Notes under the pieces: model-generated
Told to the model about the DNA's origin: nothing
What the model saw: only the letters and a program-made list of their open reading frames with translations
Databases searched by the model: none
Part shown: positions 27,207 through 36,947 of the stretch, one piece after another
Layout of the letters: the number at the start of each line of letters is the position of its first letter
Position numbering within the stretch: the stretch's first letter is position 1
Position numbers and translations under genes: made by a program
DNA from: Deltaproteobacteria bacterium
Lineage (GTDB): Bacteria; Desulfobacterota_D; UBA1144; Nemesobacterales; UBA2774
Direction: 5' to 3'
Length of the DNA stretch: 64,000 nucleotides
Assembly: GCA_029262275.1 (NCBI GenBank)
Contig: JAJCZS010000007.1
Location: forward strand, 122,785 to 186,784

Positions 27207-30035
27207 ATGTCTAAGAACATTAAGGAACTAACCAAGCTGGGACAATCAATTTGGTATGACTACATTAGACGTTCTTTTTTAACTAAGGGAGAACTTAGAG
27301 CTTTAATTGATGAAGGGCTTAGAGGTGAGACTTCAAACCCTTCTATTTTAGAGAAGGCTATTGCCGGTAGTTCCGACTATGATGAAGATTTAACAGCACT
27401 TGTAGAAGAGGATAAATCAGTAAATGAAATATATGAGGCACTAGCACTGAAGGATATTGCTATGGCTGCTGATGATTTTAGAGCTCTTTATGAAGAAACA
27501 GACGGCGGAGATGGGTTTATAAGTTTAGAGGTTAGCCCAACCCTAGCTAACAAAACAAAACAAACGATTAGAGATGCCAAAAGATACTTTGTTGCACTGG
27601 ACAAGCCCAATGTGATGATAAAAATTCCAGCTACTAAAGCGGGTATTCCAGCAATTACAGAGGTAATTGCATCTGGTATCAATGTAAATGTTACGTTGAT
27701 GTTTAGCCTAGATCAGTATAAAGCTGTAGCTGAGGCATATATTAAAGGTCTTGAGAGACTAGCTGAGAATGGTCCTACCGTATTTAAAGGACACACCGTT
27801 GATAAAGTAGCTTCTGTTGCATCCTTTTTTGTGAGCAGGGTAGATAGTGCAGTGGACGCCAAGCTTGATGAAATCGGCAATACTGATCTGAAGGGTAAAA
27901 TTGCTATCGCTAACTCAAAAATAACTTATGAAGAATACAGAAAAGTCTTTAGCGGCCCAAGGTGGAATAAACTTAAAAAATTAGGTGCCAGACCTCAGAG
28001 GGTTCTATGGGCTAGCACTAGTACTAAAAACCCTGCCTATCCTGACACATTGTATGTAGACGAGTTAATTGGGCCAAATACAGTAAATACTGTTCCTCCA
28101 GCCACATATAAGAACTTCAAAGACCATGGAACTCCAAAAACCACGCTTACTAAGGGCGTGAAGCAGGCTCATGCAGATTTAGCAAAACTAAAAAGACTTG
28201 GCATTAAATTAGATGATGTTACTGATTTTCTGCTTAAGGATGGTGTCAAGAAGTTTGCGGCATCCTTTGAGACTTTAATGCAAAGCATTGCCGATAAAAA
28301 GGAGCAGATTACTCAGGGAAAAAAGCCGTATACGGCTAGCTTGGGTAAGCACCAGGCAGCCGTAGATAAGGCGCTTGAAGATATACGCGAGAATAACATA
28401 ATCGAGAAGATCTGGAATTTTGACTATCTGGTTTGGGAGAAGAAATCCACAGAAATAAGTAACCGCCTTGGCTGGCTTCATATACCCGAGGTCATGGCTG
28501 ATGCATTAGCGGGAATAAATGTTGTAGTTAATCAAGTAAGAAAAGAAGGCTATAAAGATTTGCTTCTTTTAGGTATGGGCGGATCAAGTCTTGCAGTTGA
28601 AGTAATAAAGGAAACCTACGGGACTAAGAAAGGCTATCTTAATGTACATGTTCTGGACAGCACTGACCCTGGAATGGTCTTAGAGTATAGACGGAACCTT
28701 GATATGAAAAAAACTCTCTTTGTTGTCTCCACTAAATCAGGTGGTACAGCAGAGACTCTTTCATACATGAAATATTTCTACAACGAGTTGCTAGACGAAG
28801 TTGGTAAAAAAGATGTCGGCAAACACTTTGTAGCAATTACCGACCCTGGTAGTAACTTAGAGAATATTGCCCAGGATTTGAAATTTAGAACTACATTCCT
28901 AAATGATCCAAATATTGGTGGGCGCTACTCTGCGCTATCTTTTGTTGGAATCCCACCTGCAGCTTTTCAGGGTGTTGATGTCCCTCTACTTTTAGAAAGA
29001 GCCATAAAAATGCTTCACAATAACGAAAGCTGCAATTGTGCTGTTGAGGGCGATCACTCAGGCGCGTGGCTTGGAGCAATAATGGGTGAGTTGACCTTGG
29101 CAGGCCACGATAAGGTTACACTTGTAACATCCCCACCTATTCAAGGGTTTGGCTCTTGGGCTGAGCAGTTAATAGCAGAGAGCACAGGAAAGACCGGCAA
29201 AGGAATCCTACCCGTAGACCGAGAGCCTATGGGACCTCCGGAGAATTATGCAAATGACAGACTGTTCGTATATCTCCGACTTGCTGGAGATAGTACATAT
29301 GATAGAAAGGTTAAAGCACTTGAAGAACATGGCCATCCAGTAGTAAGAATTAATTTAGAAGACATTTACGATCTTGGAGGCGAGTTCTTTAGATGGGAAT
29401 TTGCAATAGCTATCGCCGGAAGAATAATTGGAATTCATCCTTTTAATCAGCCTAACGTTGAGGCTGCCAAGATATTGGCTCGCAAGATGATTGTTCAGTA
29501 TCAGGAGAAAGGAAAACTTCCTTATGTAAAACCCACTTTAACAGATAAAGGGATAACCGTTTATTCTGGCTTCAAAGCCAAGAGTGTTGAAGATGCACTT
29601 AAGAAATTCCTTGCCCTTGCTAAAAAAGGTAAGAATGGTGGAAAGGGAAGAAGTTATGTAACCCTACAGGCGTATGTTAAGCCTGATGATAAGACCTATG
29701 AGGCTATGCAGAAATTCCGTAAAAAAGTGCAGGCTAAATATCGCCTAGCTACTACTTCCGGATTTGGTCCACGGTTCTTACATTCAACAGGGCAACTACA
29801 TAAAGGGGATGCCGGTAATGGACTCTTTATACAATTTACTTCCGAGATGCCTGAGGATGCTCCGATTCCAGATGAAGCTGGCAAAAAGGCTTCATCAATG
29901 AGCTTTGGTGTATTGAAGAACGCTCAAGCCCTTGGTGATCGTCAAGCACTTCTCAAAAACAAAAGAAATGTGATAACATTCCACTTAGGTGAAGATGTTG
30001 TAAAAGATATTAACAAATTGACAAGAAGCTTATAG
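27207..30035 (+). CDS. Bifunctional transaldolase / glucose-6-phosphate isomerase fusion
   Basis: N-terminal transaldolase (GETSNPSILEKAI, MIKIPATKAGIPAI, VNVTLMFSLDQY, WASTSTKNP) fused to a PGI/SIS half (GMGGSSLAVEV, TKSGGTAETL). Confidence 0.95.
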   Translation: MSKNIKELTKLGQSIWYDYIRRSFLTKGELRALIDEGLRGETSNPSILEKAIAGSSDYDEDLTALVEEDKSVNEIYEALALKDIAMAADDFRALYEETDGGDGFISLEVSPTLANKTKQTIRDAKRYFVALDKPNVMIKIPATKAGIPAITEVIASGINVNVTLMFSLDQYKAVAEAYIKGLERLAENGPTVFKGHTVDKVASVASFFVSRVDSAVDAKLDEIGNTDLKGKIAIANSKITYEEYRKVFSGPRWNKLKKLGARPQRVLWASTSTKNPAYPDTLYVDELIGPNTVNTVPPATYKNFKDHGTPKTTLTKGVKQAHADLAKLKRLGIKLDDVTDFLLKDGVKKFAASFETLMQSIADKKEQITQGKKPYTASLGKHQAAVDKALEDIRENNIIEKIWNFDYLVWEKKSTEISNRLGWLHIPEVMADALAGINVVVNQVRKEGYKDLLLLGMGGSSLAVEVIKETYGTKKGYLNVHVLDSTDPGMVLEYRRNLDMKKTLFVVSTKSGGTAETLSYMKYFYNELLDEVGKKDVGKHFVAITDPGSNLENIAQDLKFRTTFLNDPNIGGRYSALSFVGIPPAAFQGVDVPLLLERAIKMLHNNESCNCAVEGDHSGAWLGAIMGELTLAGHDKVTLVTSPPIQGFGSWAEQLIAESTGKTGKGILPVDREPMGPPENYANDRLFVYLRLAGDSTYDRKVKALEEHGHPVVRINLEDIYDLGGEFFRWEFAIAIAGRIIGIHPFNQPNVEAAKILARKMIVQYQEKGKLPYVKPTLTDKGITVYSGFKAKSVEDALKKFLALAKKGKNGGKGRSYVTLQAYVKPDDKTYEAMQKFRKKVQAKYRLATTSGFGPRFLHSTGQLHKGDAGNGLFIQFTSEMPEDAPIPDEAGKKASSMSFGVLKNAQALGDRQALLKNKRNVITFHLGEDVVKDINKLTRSL

Positions 30036-30047
30036 AAACTCATACAA

Positions 30048-30803
30048 TTGATTAAAGCAATTATTTTTGATCTAGACGGCACACTTGTGCAGACAGAAGT
30101 TTTAAAGGCAGAGTCTTATGCTAAGGCTGCAGTTGAACTAGATCCTTCTTTGACCGAAGAAAGTGTTGTTGAAGGGTTTAAGGAATTTGTAGGTCTTTCA
30201 CGAAAAGAAGTTGCCAAGGGGCTCCTGAATAAGTTTAACCTAGGGGATCCTGCCTCTAAAAGAATGGCCGAGTTTGATGTTGCAAAACCTTGGCAGGCTT
30301 TTGTCGATATTCGAATGGATGCTTATTTTAAAATGATATCTGATCCCAAAATACTCAAAGAACATTTATGCCCATACAATTTAGCCTTGCTCAAATGGGC
30401 AAGAAGTGAAGGCTACCCAACTGCACTTGGTACTATGTCTCACAGAAGAGAGGCCTACCGCGTACTTGATGTGCTTGATATTAGATCAGAGTTTGATGTA
30501 ATTTCTACTATCCAGGACGTTGAGCACGGCAAACCTGATCCGGAGATATATAATTTGATGTTAGAGGAACTTAGAATCTCAAGCAATGAAGGGGTGGCAG
30601 TGGAGGATTCATCATCGGGAGTTAGAGCGGCCCTTGCTGCAGACGTTAGCTGCATTGCAGTACCTTCCGACTTTACAAGAGTAGGGGTCCATAAATTACC
30701 CCAAGAACCTAATCTGCGTGTTGTGGATAATCTTTCAGATTTGCTTGAGACGGCAAAGAGTTTCATCTCAGAGTTGAACTCAACTAAGGAGACCTCAAAT
30801 TGA
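30048..30803 (+). CDS. HAD-superfamily (beta-phosphoglucomutase/phosphatase-like) hydrolase
   Basis: IIFDLDGTLVQTE, ALGTMSHR, GKPDPEIYNLMLEEL, VAVEDSSSGVRAALAA. TTG start. Confidence 0.9.
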   Translation: MIKAIIFDLDGTLVQTEVLKAESYAKAAVELDPSLTEESVVEGFKEFVGLSRKEVAKGLLNKFNLGDPASKRMAEFDVAKPWQAFVDIRMDAYFKMISDPKILKEHLCPYNLALLKWARSEGYPTALGTMSHRREAYRVLDVLDIRSEFDVISTIQDVEHGKPDPEIYNLMLEELRISSNEGVAVEDSSSGVRAALAADVSCIAVPSDFTRVGVHKLPQEPNLRVVDNLSDLLETAKSFISELNSTKETSN

Positions 30804-31516
30804 CCTCAAACAACGGAGTTAGCTTGCAGGACCGCTTAAAGAAGGAGGCCGGAATAAGCGCTGTGGATTTTGTAGAGTCGGGGATGATTTTGGGGCTTGG
30901 CACAGGAAGTACTACCCGTTTTGCGCTCGAGGAAATAGGGCGCAGATTTAAAGAGGGGAGATTAAAAGATATAGTAGGAATATGCAGTTCAATTCAGACT
31001 GAAAATAGGGCCAAAGATCTTGGAATTCCAATTACGACTTTTGATGAAAAACAGGAGCTAGATCTTACAATAGACGGAGCAGATGAAGTCGACCCTCAGC
31101 TCAATTTGATTAAAGGCGGAGGCGGAGCGCTCCTTAGAGAAAAAGTTCTGGCTCAATCAAGTAAACGAAATATTATGATTGTGGATGAAAGCAAGCTTTC
31201 CCCAAAACTGGGCACCCACTTTGCGGTACCAATAGAAGTAATCCCCTTTTCGTGGAAGCCCGTATCGGTATTTTTAAAATCACTGGGTGCAGATCCCGTA
31301 CTTAGAATTAAGGATGATGGAGATATTTATACAACGGATCAAGCCAATTATATCTTGGATTCAAATTTTGGTCCTATATCAAATTTAGAAGAGCTAGCGC
31401 AAAAATTAGGTCAAAAAGCTGGTATAGCAGAGTTTGGATTATTTTTAGGAACGGCAACAGAGGTAATAGTTGCTACCTCAAATGGAATAAGATATCAAAA
31501 AAGAAACGATTCATAA
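30800..31516 (+). CDS. rpiA: Ribose-5-phosphate isomerase A
   Basis: ILGLGTGSTTRFALEEI, DLTIDGADEVDPQLNLIKGGGGALLREKVLA. TTG start overlapping upstream stop (TTGA). Confidence 0.96.
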   Translation: MTSNNGVSLQDRLKKEAGISAVDFVESGMILGLGTGSTTRFALEEIGRRFKEGRLKDIVGICSSIQTENRAKDLGIPITTFDEKQELDLTIDGADEVDPQLNLIKGGGGALLREKVLAQSSKRNIMIVDESKLSPKLGTHFAVPIEVIPFSWKPVSVFLKSLGADPVLRIKDDGDIYTTDQANYILDSNFGPISNLEELAQKLGQKAGIAEFGLFLGTATEVIVATSNGIRYQKRNDS

Positions 31517-31531
31517 AGGTAGAGCGTATAT

Positions 31532-32188
31532 ATGATAGTAATAGAACCTTCAATATTATCTGCAGATTTTACAAAATTGGGCGAAGCAGTAATTGATGCT
31601 CAAAACGCAGGCGTGCCAGGAATACAAATTGATGTAATGGATGGGCGTTTTGTTCCTAACATAAATTTTGGCCCTGGAGTTGTAGCGGCGATAAGGCCAA
31701 TTACAGATTTATTCTTGGATGTGCATTTAATGATAGTAGAGCCAGAGAAATACATAGAGGATTTTGTTAAAGCTGGGGCTGATCAGATCATTGTTCATCA
31801 AGAGACCTGTCCTCATTTACACAGAACGCTTCAATCAATAAGGGAGCATGGTATTAAGTCGGGAGTTACCCTAAATCCTGCAACCCCTCCAGATATGATA
31901 GAAGATGTGCTTGAACTCTCAGACTTTGTTCAGGTAATGGGAGTAAACCCGGGTTTTGGCGGGCAAAAGTTTATTCACAGTCAGCTTGATAAGATCAGAA
32001 CTCTAAAATCTATGATTGAGGAGCGTGGGCTCGATGTTCCTATTGGAATTGACGGTGGTGTTGATACTACTACTGCTCCGTTGATTGCTGAGGCAGGAGC
32101 TACTATTTTGATAGCAGGCTCAAGTGTCTACAATAAAAAAGGCTCAGTTAAAGAAAATGTAGAAGCTCTCTTAAAGAGCGTGCAGTAA
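31532..32188 (+). CDS. rpe: Ribulose-phosphate 3-epimerase
   Basis: IEPSILSADFTKLGEAV, DVMDGRFVPNINFGP, VMGVNPGFGGQKFI, GIDGGVDTTTA. Confidence 0.96.
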   Translation: MIVIEPSILSADFTKLGEAVIDAQNAGVPGIQIDVMDGRFVPNINFGPGVVAAIRPITDLFLDVHLMIVEPEKYIEDFVKAGADQIIVHQETCPHLHRTLQSIREHGIKSGVTLNPATPPDMIEDVLELSDFVQVMGVNPGFGGQKFIHSQLDKIRTLKSMIEERGLDVPIGIDGGVDTTTAPLIAEAGATILIAGSSVYNKKGSVKENVEALLKSVQ

Positions 32189-32261
32189 GATAGAATTGGT
32201 GATATGATAGAAATAGGGTTTATATTTCATAAAACACAAATAACATTTTAAGGAGGGCAGT

Positions 32262-33167
32262 ATGAAAATTGGAATGATTGGTCTTGGAAAAATGGGTGGA
32301 AACATGACGGAGCGCTTGCTTCGTGATAAGCATGAGGTAGTTGTTTACAACCTTACACAAGAGCCTATAGATGAGGCGGCAAAGAAGGGAGCAATACCTG
32401 CAAAATCAGTTGCAGACTTAGTTAAGAAACTTCCTAAGCCTAAGATTGTATGGCTTATGGTTCCTGCTGGTAAACCAGTGGATCAGAACATAAGAGAACT
32501 CAAGAAATATCTAAAAAAAGGCGACATTATAATAGATGGTGGTAATTCTGAGTGGCAGGATTCTCAGAAAAGAGCCAAATCGCTTAAATCAAGCGGCATT
32601 AAATACATAGACTGCGGAGTGAGTGGTGGTGTCTGGGGACTTAAAGAGGGTTACTGTTTAATGTACGGCGGGGATAAAGCAACCTGTGATAAAGCAGAGC
32701 CAATTTTTAAAACTCTTGCTCCTAAGAACGGTTATTTGTACTGCGGAAAAGAGGGTTCAGGTCACTATGTGAAGATGGTTCATAACGGCATTGAATACGG
32801 AATGCTCCAGGCCTATGCTGAAGGCTATGCAGTTCTTCAAAGCTCTGAGTTCGATCTTGATCTCCGTGCTATTAGTAAAGTTTGGCAGTACGGAAGCGTT
32901 ATCCGCTCATGGATACTCGAGCTTGCGGAGAGAGTGTTTAAAGCTGATCCTACACTTGATGATCTTGACCCATATGTATGGGACAGTGGTGAGGGACGTT
33001 GGACGGTAGAAGCAGCATTGCGTCAAAATGTTCCGGCCCCTATTATTACAGCCTCACTTCTTGCAAGGATTGCATCTAGAGATACAGATTCATTCTCTAT
33101 GAAAACTATTGCAGCACTCAGGAATCAGTTCGGCGGCCATGCAGTTAAAAAGAAATCAGACGATTAA
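32262..33167 (+). CDS. gnd: Short-type 6-phosphogluconate dehydrogenase (decarboxylating)
   Basis: KIGMIGLGKMGGNMTERLLRDKHEVVVYNLT, IIDGGNSEWQDSQKRA, YIDCGVSGGVWGLKEGYCLMYGG, GSGHYVKMVHNGIEYGMLQAYAEGY. Confidence 0.94.
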   Translation: MKIGMIGLGKMGGNMTERLLRDKHEVVVYNLTQEPIDEAAKKGAIPAKSVADLVKKLPKPKIVWLMVPAGKPVDQNIRELKKYLKKGDIIIDGGNSEWQDSQKRAKSLKSSGIKYIDCGVSGGVWGLKEGYCLMYGGDKATCDKAEPIFKTLAPKNGYLYCGKEGSGHYVKMVHNGIEYGMLQAYAEGYAVLQSSEFDLDLRAISKVWQYGSVIRSWILELAERVFKADPTLDDLDPYVWDSGEGRWTVEAALRQNVPAPIITASLLARIASRDTDSFSMKTIAALRNQFGGHAVKKKSDD

Positions 33168-33212
33168 GCCGTTAGAGAGATATGTAAATAATAATTAGTG
33201 AGGGGTGTTTAA

Positions 33213-34748
33213 ATGGCACAAGAGAACAATTGCGTAATTGTTATATTTGGAGCTTCGGGAGATTTAACTAAAAGAAAGTTAATGCCTGCGATATATGCTC
33301 TATATCGTCAGAAACTGCTCCCAAAGAACTTTGCAATATTGGGTACCAGTCGGTCCCCATATTCAGATGAAGCATTCCGCAAAAAAATAGTTAGCGATAT
33401 AAAAACTTATGCCAAGCTTAAAAGGGCAGACCAAAAGGACCTTGTGTCTTTTTCAAAACATCTCTACTATCAGGCTCTTGATGCCACTGATATAAACCAT
33501 TATAAAGGTTTGAAAGATAAATTAGGGACAATTGATAATAAACTTAAGATAGGTGGAAACTATATCTACTACCTCTCAACCTCACCCAGCTTATACACCT
33601 CGATTGCAAATAACCTTGGAAAAACAGGTCTACAGATAGAGGGTGCAAACTCTTCCTGGAAGCGCATAATTGTCGAGAAGCCTTTTGGCAGAGACTTAAA
33701 GTCAGCCAAGGCTTTAAACCGAGATCTTCAAAGCATATTTGATGAGGATCAAATTTACAGAATCGACCATTATCTTGGTAAAGAAACTGTACAGGATATT
33801 TTTGCTCTGCGTTTCGCAAACGGTATCTTCGAACCACTATGGAATAGAAATTATGTAAGCCACGTTGAGATTACTGCTGCTGAATCGATAGGAGTAGAAG
33901 AGCGGGGTGGATACTATGACCATTACGGTGCTATGAGGGATATGATACAAAACCATTTGCTTCAGGTGTTGGGAACAATAGCTATTGAGCCTCCGTCATT
34001 TTTTAATGCAACTGATGTGCGTAATGAAAGCGTGAAGGTTTTTGAATCTCTACGACCCATTAAGACAAGTGAAGTTAAAAAATATGCTGTACAAGGACAG
34101 TACGTTGCATCTAAAATAAAGGGCCAAGAAGTCCTTGGTTACAGGCAAGAAAAAGATGTAGCCCCTGATTCCCGTACCGCTACATTCGTTGCCCTTAAAT
34201 TATATGTAGACAATTGGCGCTGGGGCGATGTGCCGTTTTACATCCGCACCGGGAAATATCTACCTACACGTGTTACAGAAGTTGTAGTTCATTTTAAAAA
34301 GACACCTCATCATTTGTTTACTAAGACAGAGTTATGTGAGGCTACTCCTAATCAGTTGATTATAAGAATTCAGCCCGATGAAGGGATCCTGCTTAAATTG
34401 GGAATGAAAAAACCAGGCGCCGGATTTGATATTAAAGAAGTAGGAATGGATTTTCATTATTCTGATCTTGCTGATGCATATATCCCTGAGGCCTATGAGC
34501 GTCTCATCTTGGACTGCATTTTGGGTGATGCCACTCACTATGCTAGGGCTGATGCTGTTGAGGCATGCTGGAAGTTTGTTGATCCTATACTCAAGGCTTG
34601 GGAACGTAACGATAAGATAAAAATGTACGGCTACCCGGCAGGTACTTGGGGACCACCAGAGGCATCTAAGCTTTTTGGTGATCCTAGCCAAGACTGGCGC
34701 TATCCATGCAAAAACTTATCGAATGATGGTGAGTACTGCGAGCTCTAG
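33213..34748 (+). CDS. zwf: Glucose-6-phosphate 1-dehydrogenase
   Basis: IFGASGDLTKRKLMPAIYAL, IIVEKPFGRDLKSAKALN, RIDHYLGKETVQDIFALRFANGIFEPLWNRNYVSHVEIT. Confidence 0.97.
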   Translation: MAQENNCVIVIFGASGDLTKRKLMPAIYALYRQKLLPKNFAILGTSRSPYSDEAFRKKIVSDIKTYAKLKRADQKDLVSFSKHLYYQALDATDINHYKGLKDKLGTIDNKLKIGGNYIYYLSTSPSLYTSIANNLGKTGLQIEGANSSWKRIIVEKPFGRDLKSAKALNRDLQSIFDEDQIYRIDHYLGKETVQDIFALRFANGIFEPLWNRNYVSHVEITAAESIGVEERGGYYDHYGAMRDMIQNHLLQVLGTIAIEPPSFFNATDVRNESVKVFESLRPIKTSEVKKYAVQGQYVASKIKGQEVLGYRQEKDVAPDSRTATFVALKLYVDNWRWGDVPFYIRTGKYLPTRVTEVVVHFKKTPHHLFTKTELCEATPNQLIIRIQPDEGILLKLGMKKPGAGFDIKEVGMDFHYSDLADAYIPEAYERLILDCILGDATHYARADAVEACWKFVDPILKAWERNDKIKMYGYPAGTWGPPEASKLFGDPSQDWRYPCKNLSNDGEYCEL

Positions 34749-34749
34749 T

Positions 34750-35487
34750 ATGGAAAAGAAATATTATCTATTTGAAGACGGAGCTCAATTAGCAGCCCAG
34801 CTGGCAGTGGATTTTAAAGAAGCAGTCGATAGCAAGGCTCAATCCAATGAGTTTTTAACAGTCGCCCTTTCAGGCGGGCATACCCCTAAAGCATTTTTTG
34901 AGATACTTGCACAGCCACCATATAAGGATGAGATTTCCTGGGAGAATGTAATGTTCTTTTGGGGTGATGAGCGCTGTGTTCCCCCAGATAATGATGAAAG
35001 TAATTTTAAAATGACTAATGCCGCTTTACTATCACATATAGATATTCCAGAGGGAAACGTTCATAGAGTACTAGGAGAAGACCCTCCGACAAATGAAGCA
35101 CTTAGATACGCAAAGATAATAGAAGAAAATGTTTTAGCCGGTAATAGTGGGTTTCCTGCATTCGACTGGATTTTTCTTGGTATGGGGGACGACGGTCATA
35201 CCGCCTCACTTTTTCCTGGGGCATCTAATCTACAAGAAAATGAGAAGATTTGCGTAGTTGCGCAGCATCCTCAAACTGGTCAGAAAAGAGTCAGCATTAC
35301 TTTTCCAGTTATTAACAATGCTAAAAGAGTATCCTTTCTCGTAGCAGGTGAGGCAAAAGCGCCTGTATTTAAGGAAATATTAGAGAAAGGGGCCTCAGAA
35401 AAACTGTCATATCCAGCCTCAATGGTTGATCCTGAAAACGGCATTTTGGAATGGTACCTAGATAAAGCCGCTGCACCTGAGCTTTAA
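34750..35487 (+). CDS. pgl: 6-phosphogluconolactonase
   Basis: VALSGGHTPKAFFEIL, FFWGDERCVPPDNDESNFKM, DWIFLGMGDDGHTASLFPG. Start placed 1 nt after the zwf stop. Confidence 0.93.
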   Translation: MEKKYYLFEDGAQLAAQLAVDFKEAVDSKAQSNEFLTVALSGGHTPKAFFEILAQPPYKDEISWENVMFFWGDERCVPPDNDESNFKMTNAALLSHIDIPEGNVHRVLGEDPPTNEALRYAKIIEENVLAGNSGFPAFDWIFLGMGDDGHTASLFPGASNLQENEKICVVAQHPQTGQKRVSITFPVINNAKRVSFLVAGEAKAPVFKEILEKGASEKLSYPASMVDPENGILEWYLDKAAAPEL

Positions 35488-35558
35488 GCCTTTAACTATA
35501 CTAATTATCCATTTCATTGTAACTTTCTAATCACTACTTTTATTTTCAGAGAACTTAA

Positions 35559-36305
35559 ATGCCTGAATACCTTGATCTACTAATTCTATTTGGAGTAGGG
35601 CTCATTGCCGGCGTGATCAACGTTATGGCCGGTGGCGGTTCTAGTCTTACTTTGCCTGCGCTGATTTTCCTCGGACTAGACAGTGCCACTGCAAACGGTA
35701 CAAATAGGGTTGGAATACTGATACAGAGCCTCTTTGCTACTTTATCATTCCGTAAAGAAAAAATAACCGGCTTAAATTTAGGCCTTAGATTAGCCCTCCT
35801 CACAATTCCAGGGGCTGTACTTGGTGCTTTAATTGCAGTCAGAATCAGTGATAAATGGTTTGAGATAATTCTCGGCGTTGTCATGATTGGGGTCATCATA
35901 TCAATGCTTGTTCCTCAGAGCAAAAATTTGGTTACCACAGCTGAAGGACAGAAAACCTGGCTCATATACCCCATTATGTTTGCAATTGGGTTTTATGGTG
36001 GGTTTGTTCAAGTTGGGGTAGGGCTTCTTATAATGGCAGCTCTTTATCATGTACTTAGAATTAATCTCGTATTTGTAAATATGCATAAAGTTTTCATTAC
36101 TTTGATATTTACAATACCTGCGCTACTTATTTTCATGTGGACAGATAATGTAGACTGGCTCCTGGGGTTAGTCCTCGCAGCCGGAAATGGTCTTGGGGGT
36201 TGGTGGGCTGCAAAAATTTCTGTTAAAGGTGGCGAGAAAGTAATCCGCTACGTTATGATTGTAGCAATCTTCATCATCGCGCTAAAACTATTTGGAGTGT
36301 TTTAA
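35559..36305 (+). CDS. TSUP family permease (TauE/SafE)
   Basis: GLIAGVINVMAGGGSSLTLPALIFLGLDSATANGTNRVG...GFYGGFVQVGVGLLIMAALYH. Confidence 0.9.
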   Translation: MPEYLDLLILFGVGLIAGVINVMAGGGSSLTLPALIFLGLDSATANGTNRVGILIQSLFATLSFRKEKITGLNLGLRLALLTIPGAVLGALIAVRISDKWFEIILGVVMIGVIISMLVPQSKNLVTTAEGQKTWLIYPIMFAIGFYGGFVQVGVGLLIMAALYHVLRINLVFVNMHKVFITLIFTIPALLIFMWTDNVDWLLGLVLAAGNGLGGWWAAKISVKGGEKVIRYVMIVAIFIIALKLFGVF

Positions 36306-36315
36306 GAACTTATGT

Positions 36316-36912
36316 CTAATCCCCGTTAAAAACTATAGTTCCAAAACCTGTTCCGCTTGTACCGCCGAATGTAAATCCATCTACTGGCGGTGTAGCAAGA
36401 AAAGTTGAAGTGTAATTTATCTCTACAGGTCCTGTCGCATTTTCAAACTGGCCTGTGCCACCTATGAAAACACCTGTCTGTGTTGTAGTAGATGTGCTAG
36501 TTTCAGGATCGAAGCAGCTAAAGCCGCTGTCCCAATTCCCAAAAATTAACTCACCATTAGAGAAACGCTTTACAAAATGGCCCTGCACTAAAGAGAACTC
36601 GTCCTCGCCAATGTCACAGTTAGCATTTTCTAATACCAATTCAAACTCGTTTAAGCTCTGGATTGCAACGCTCCCAAATGTGCTTGTGCCCAAAAACTGA
36701 CCTAAATTTGCAGGTCTTCCATCACCATTGGTGTCAGTGCTCATAGGACCAGTCTCAAAACTTCCAGAATAAGTCTCGGTAAAATCTATCTCGTTACTTT
36801 GAGCATTGCTGTCATTGTCACAAGAGGTTGCTAAACCAAGCGTAGTAGAAATGCATAAAATGACTGCAATCACTCTCAATAATGAAACCCTCTTTAATGT
36901 AATTTGACTCAT
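36316..36912 (-). CDS. Hypothetical lipoprotein
   Basis: Signal sequence followed by LATSCDNDSNAQ lipobox; no recognised domain. Confidence 0.6.
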   Translation of the reverse strand: MSQITLKRVSLLRVIAVILCISTTLGLATSCDNDSNAQSNEIDFTETYSGSFETGPMSTDTNGDGRPANLGQFLGTSTFGSVAIQSLNEFELVLENANCDIGEDEFSLVQGHFVKRFSNGELIFGNWDSGFSCFDPETSTSTTTQTGVFIGGTGQFENATGPVEINYTSTFLATPPVDGFTFGGTSGTGFGTIVFNGD

Positions 36913-36947
36913 ATTATCCCCTCCTAGGATTTTTTTTGTTCTATAAA

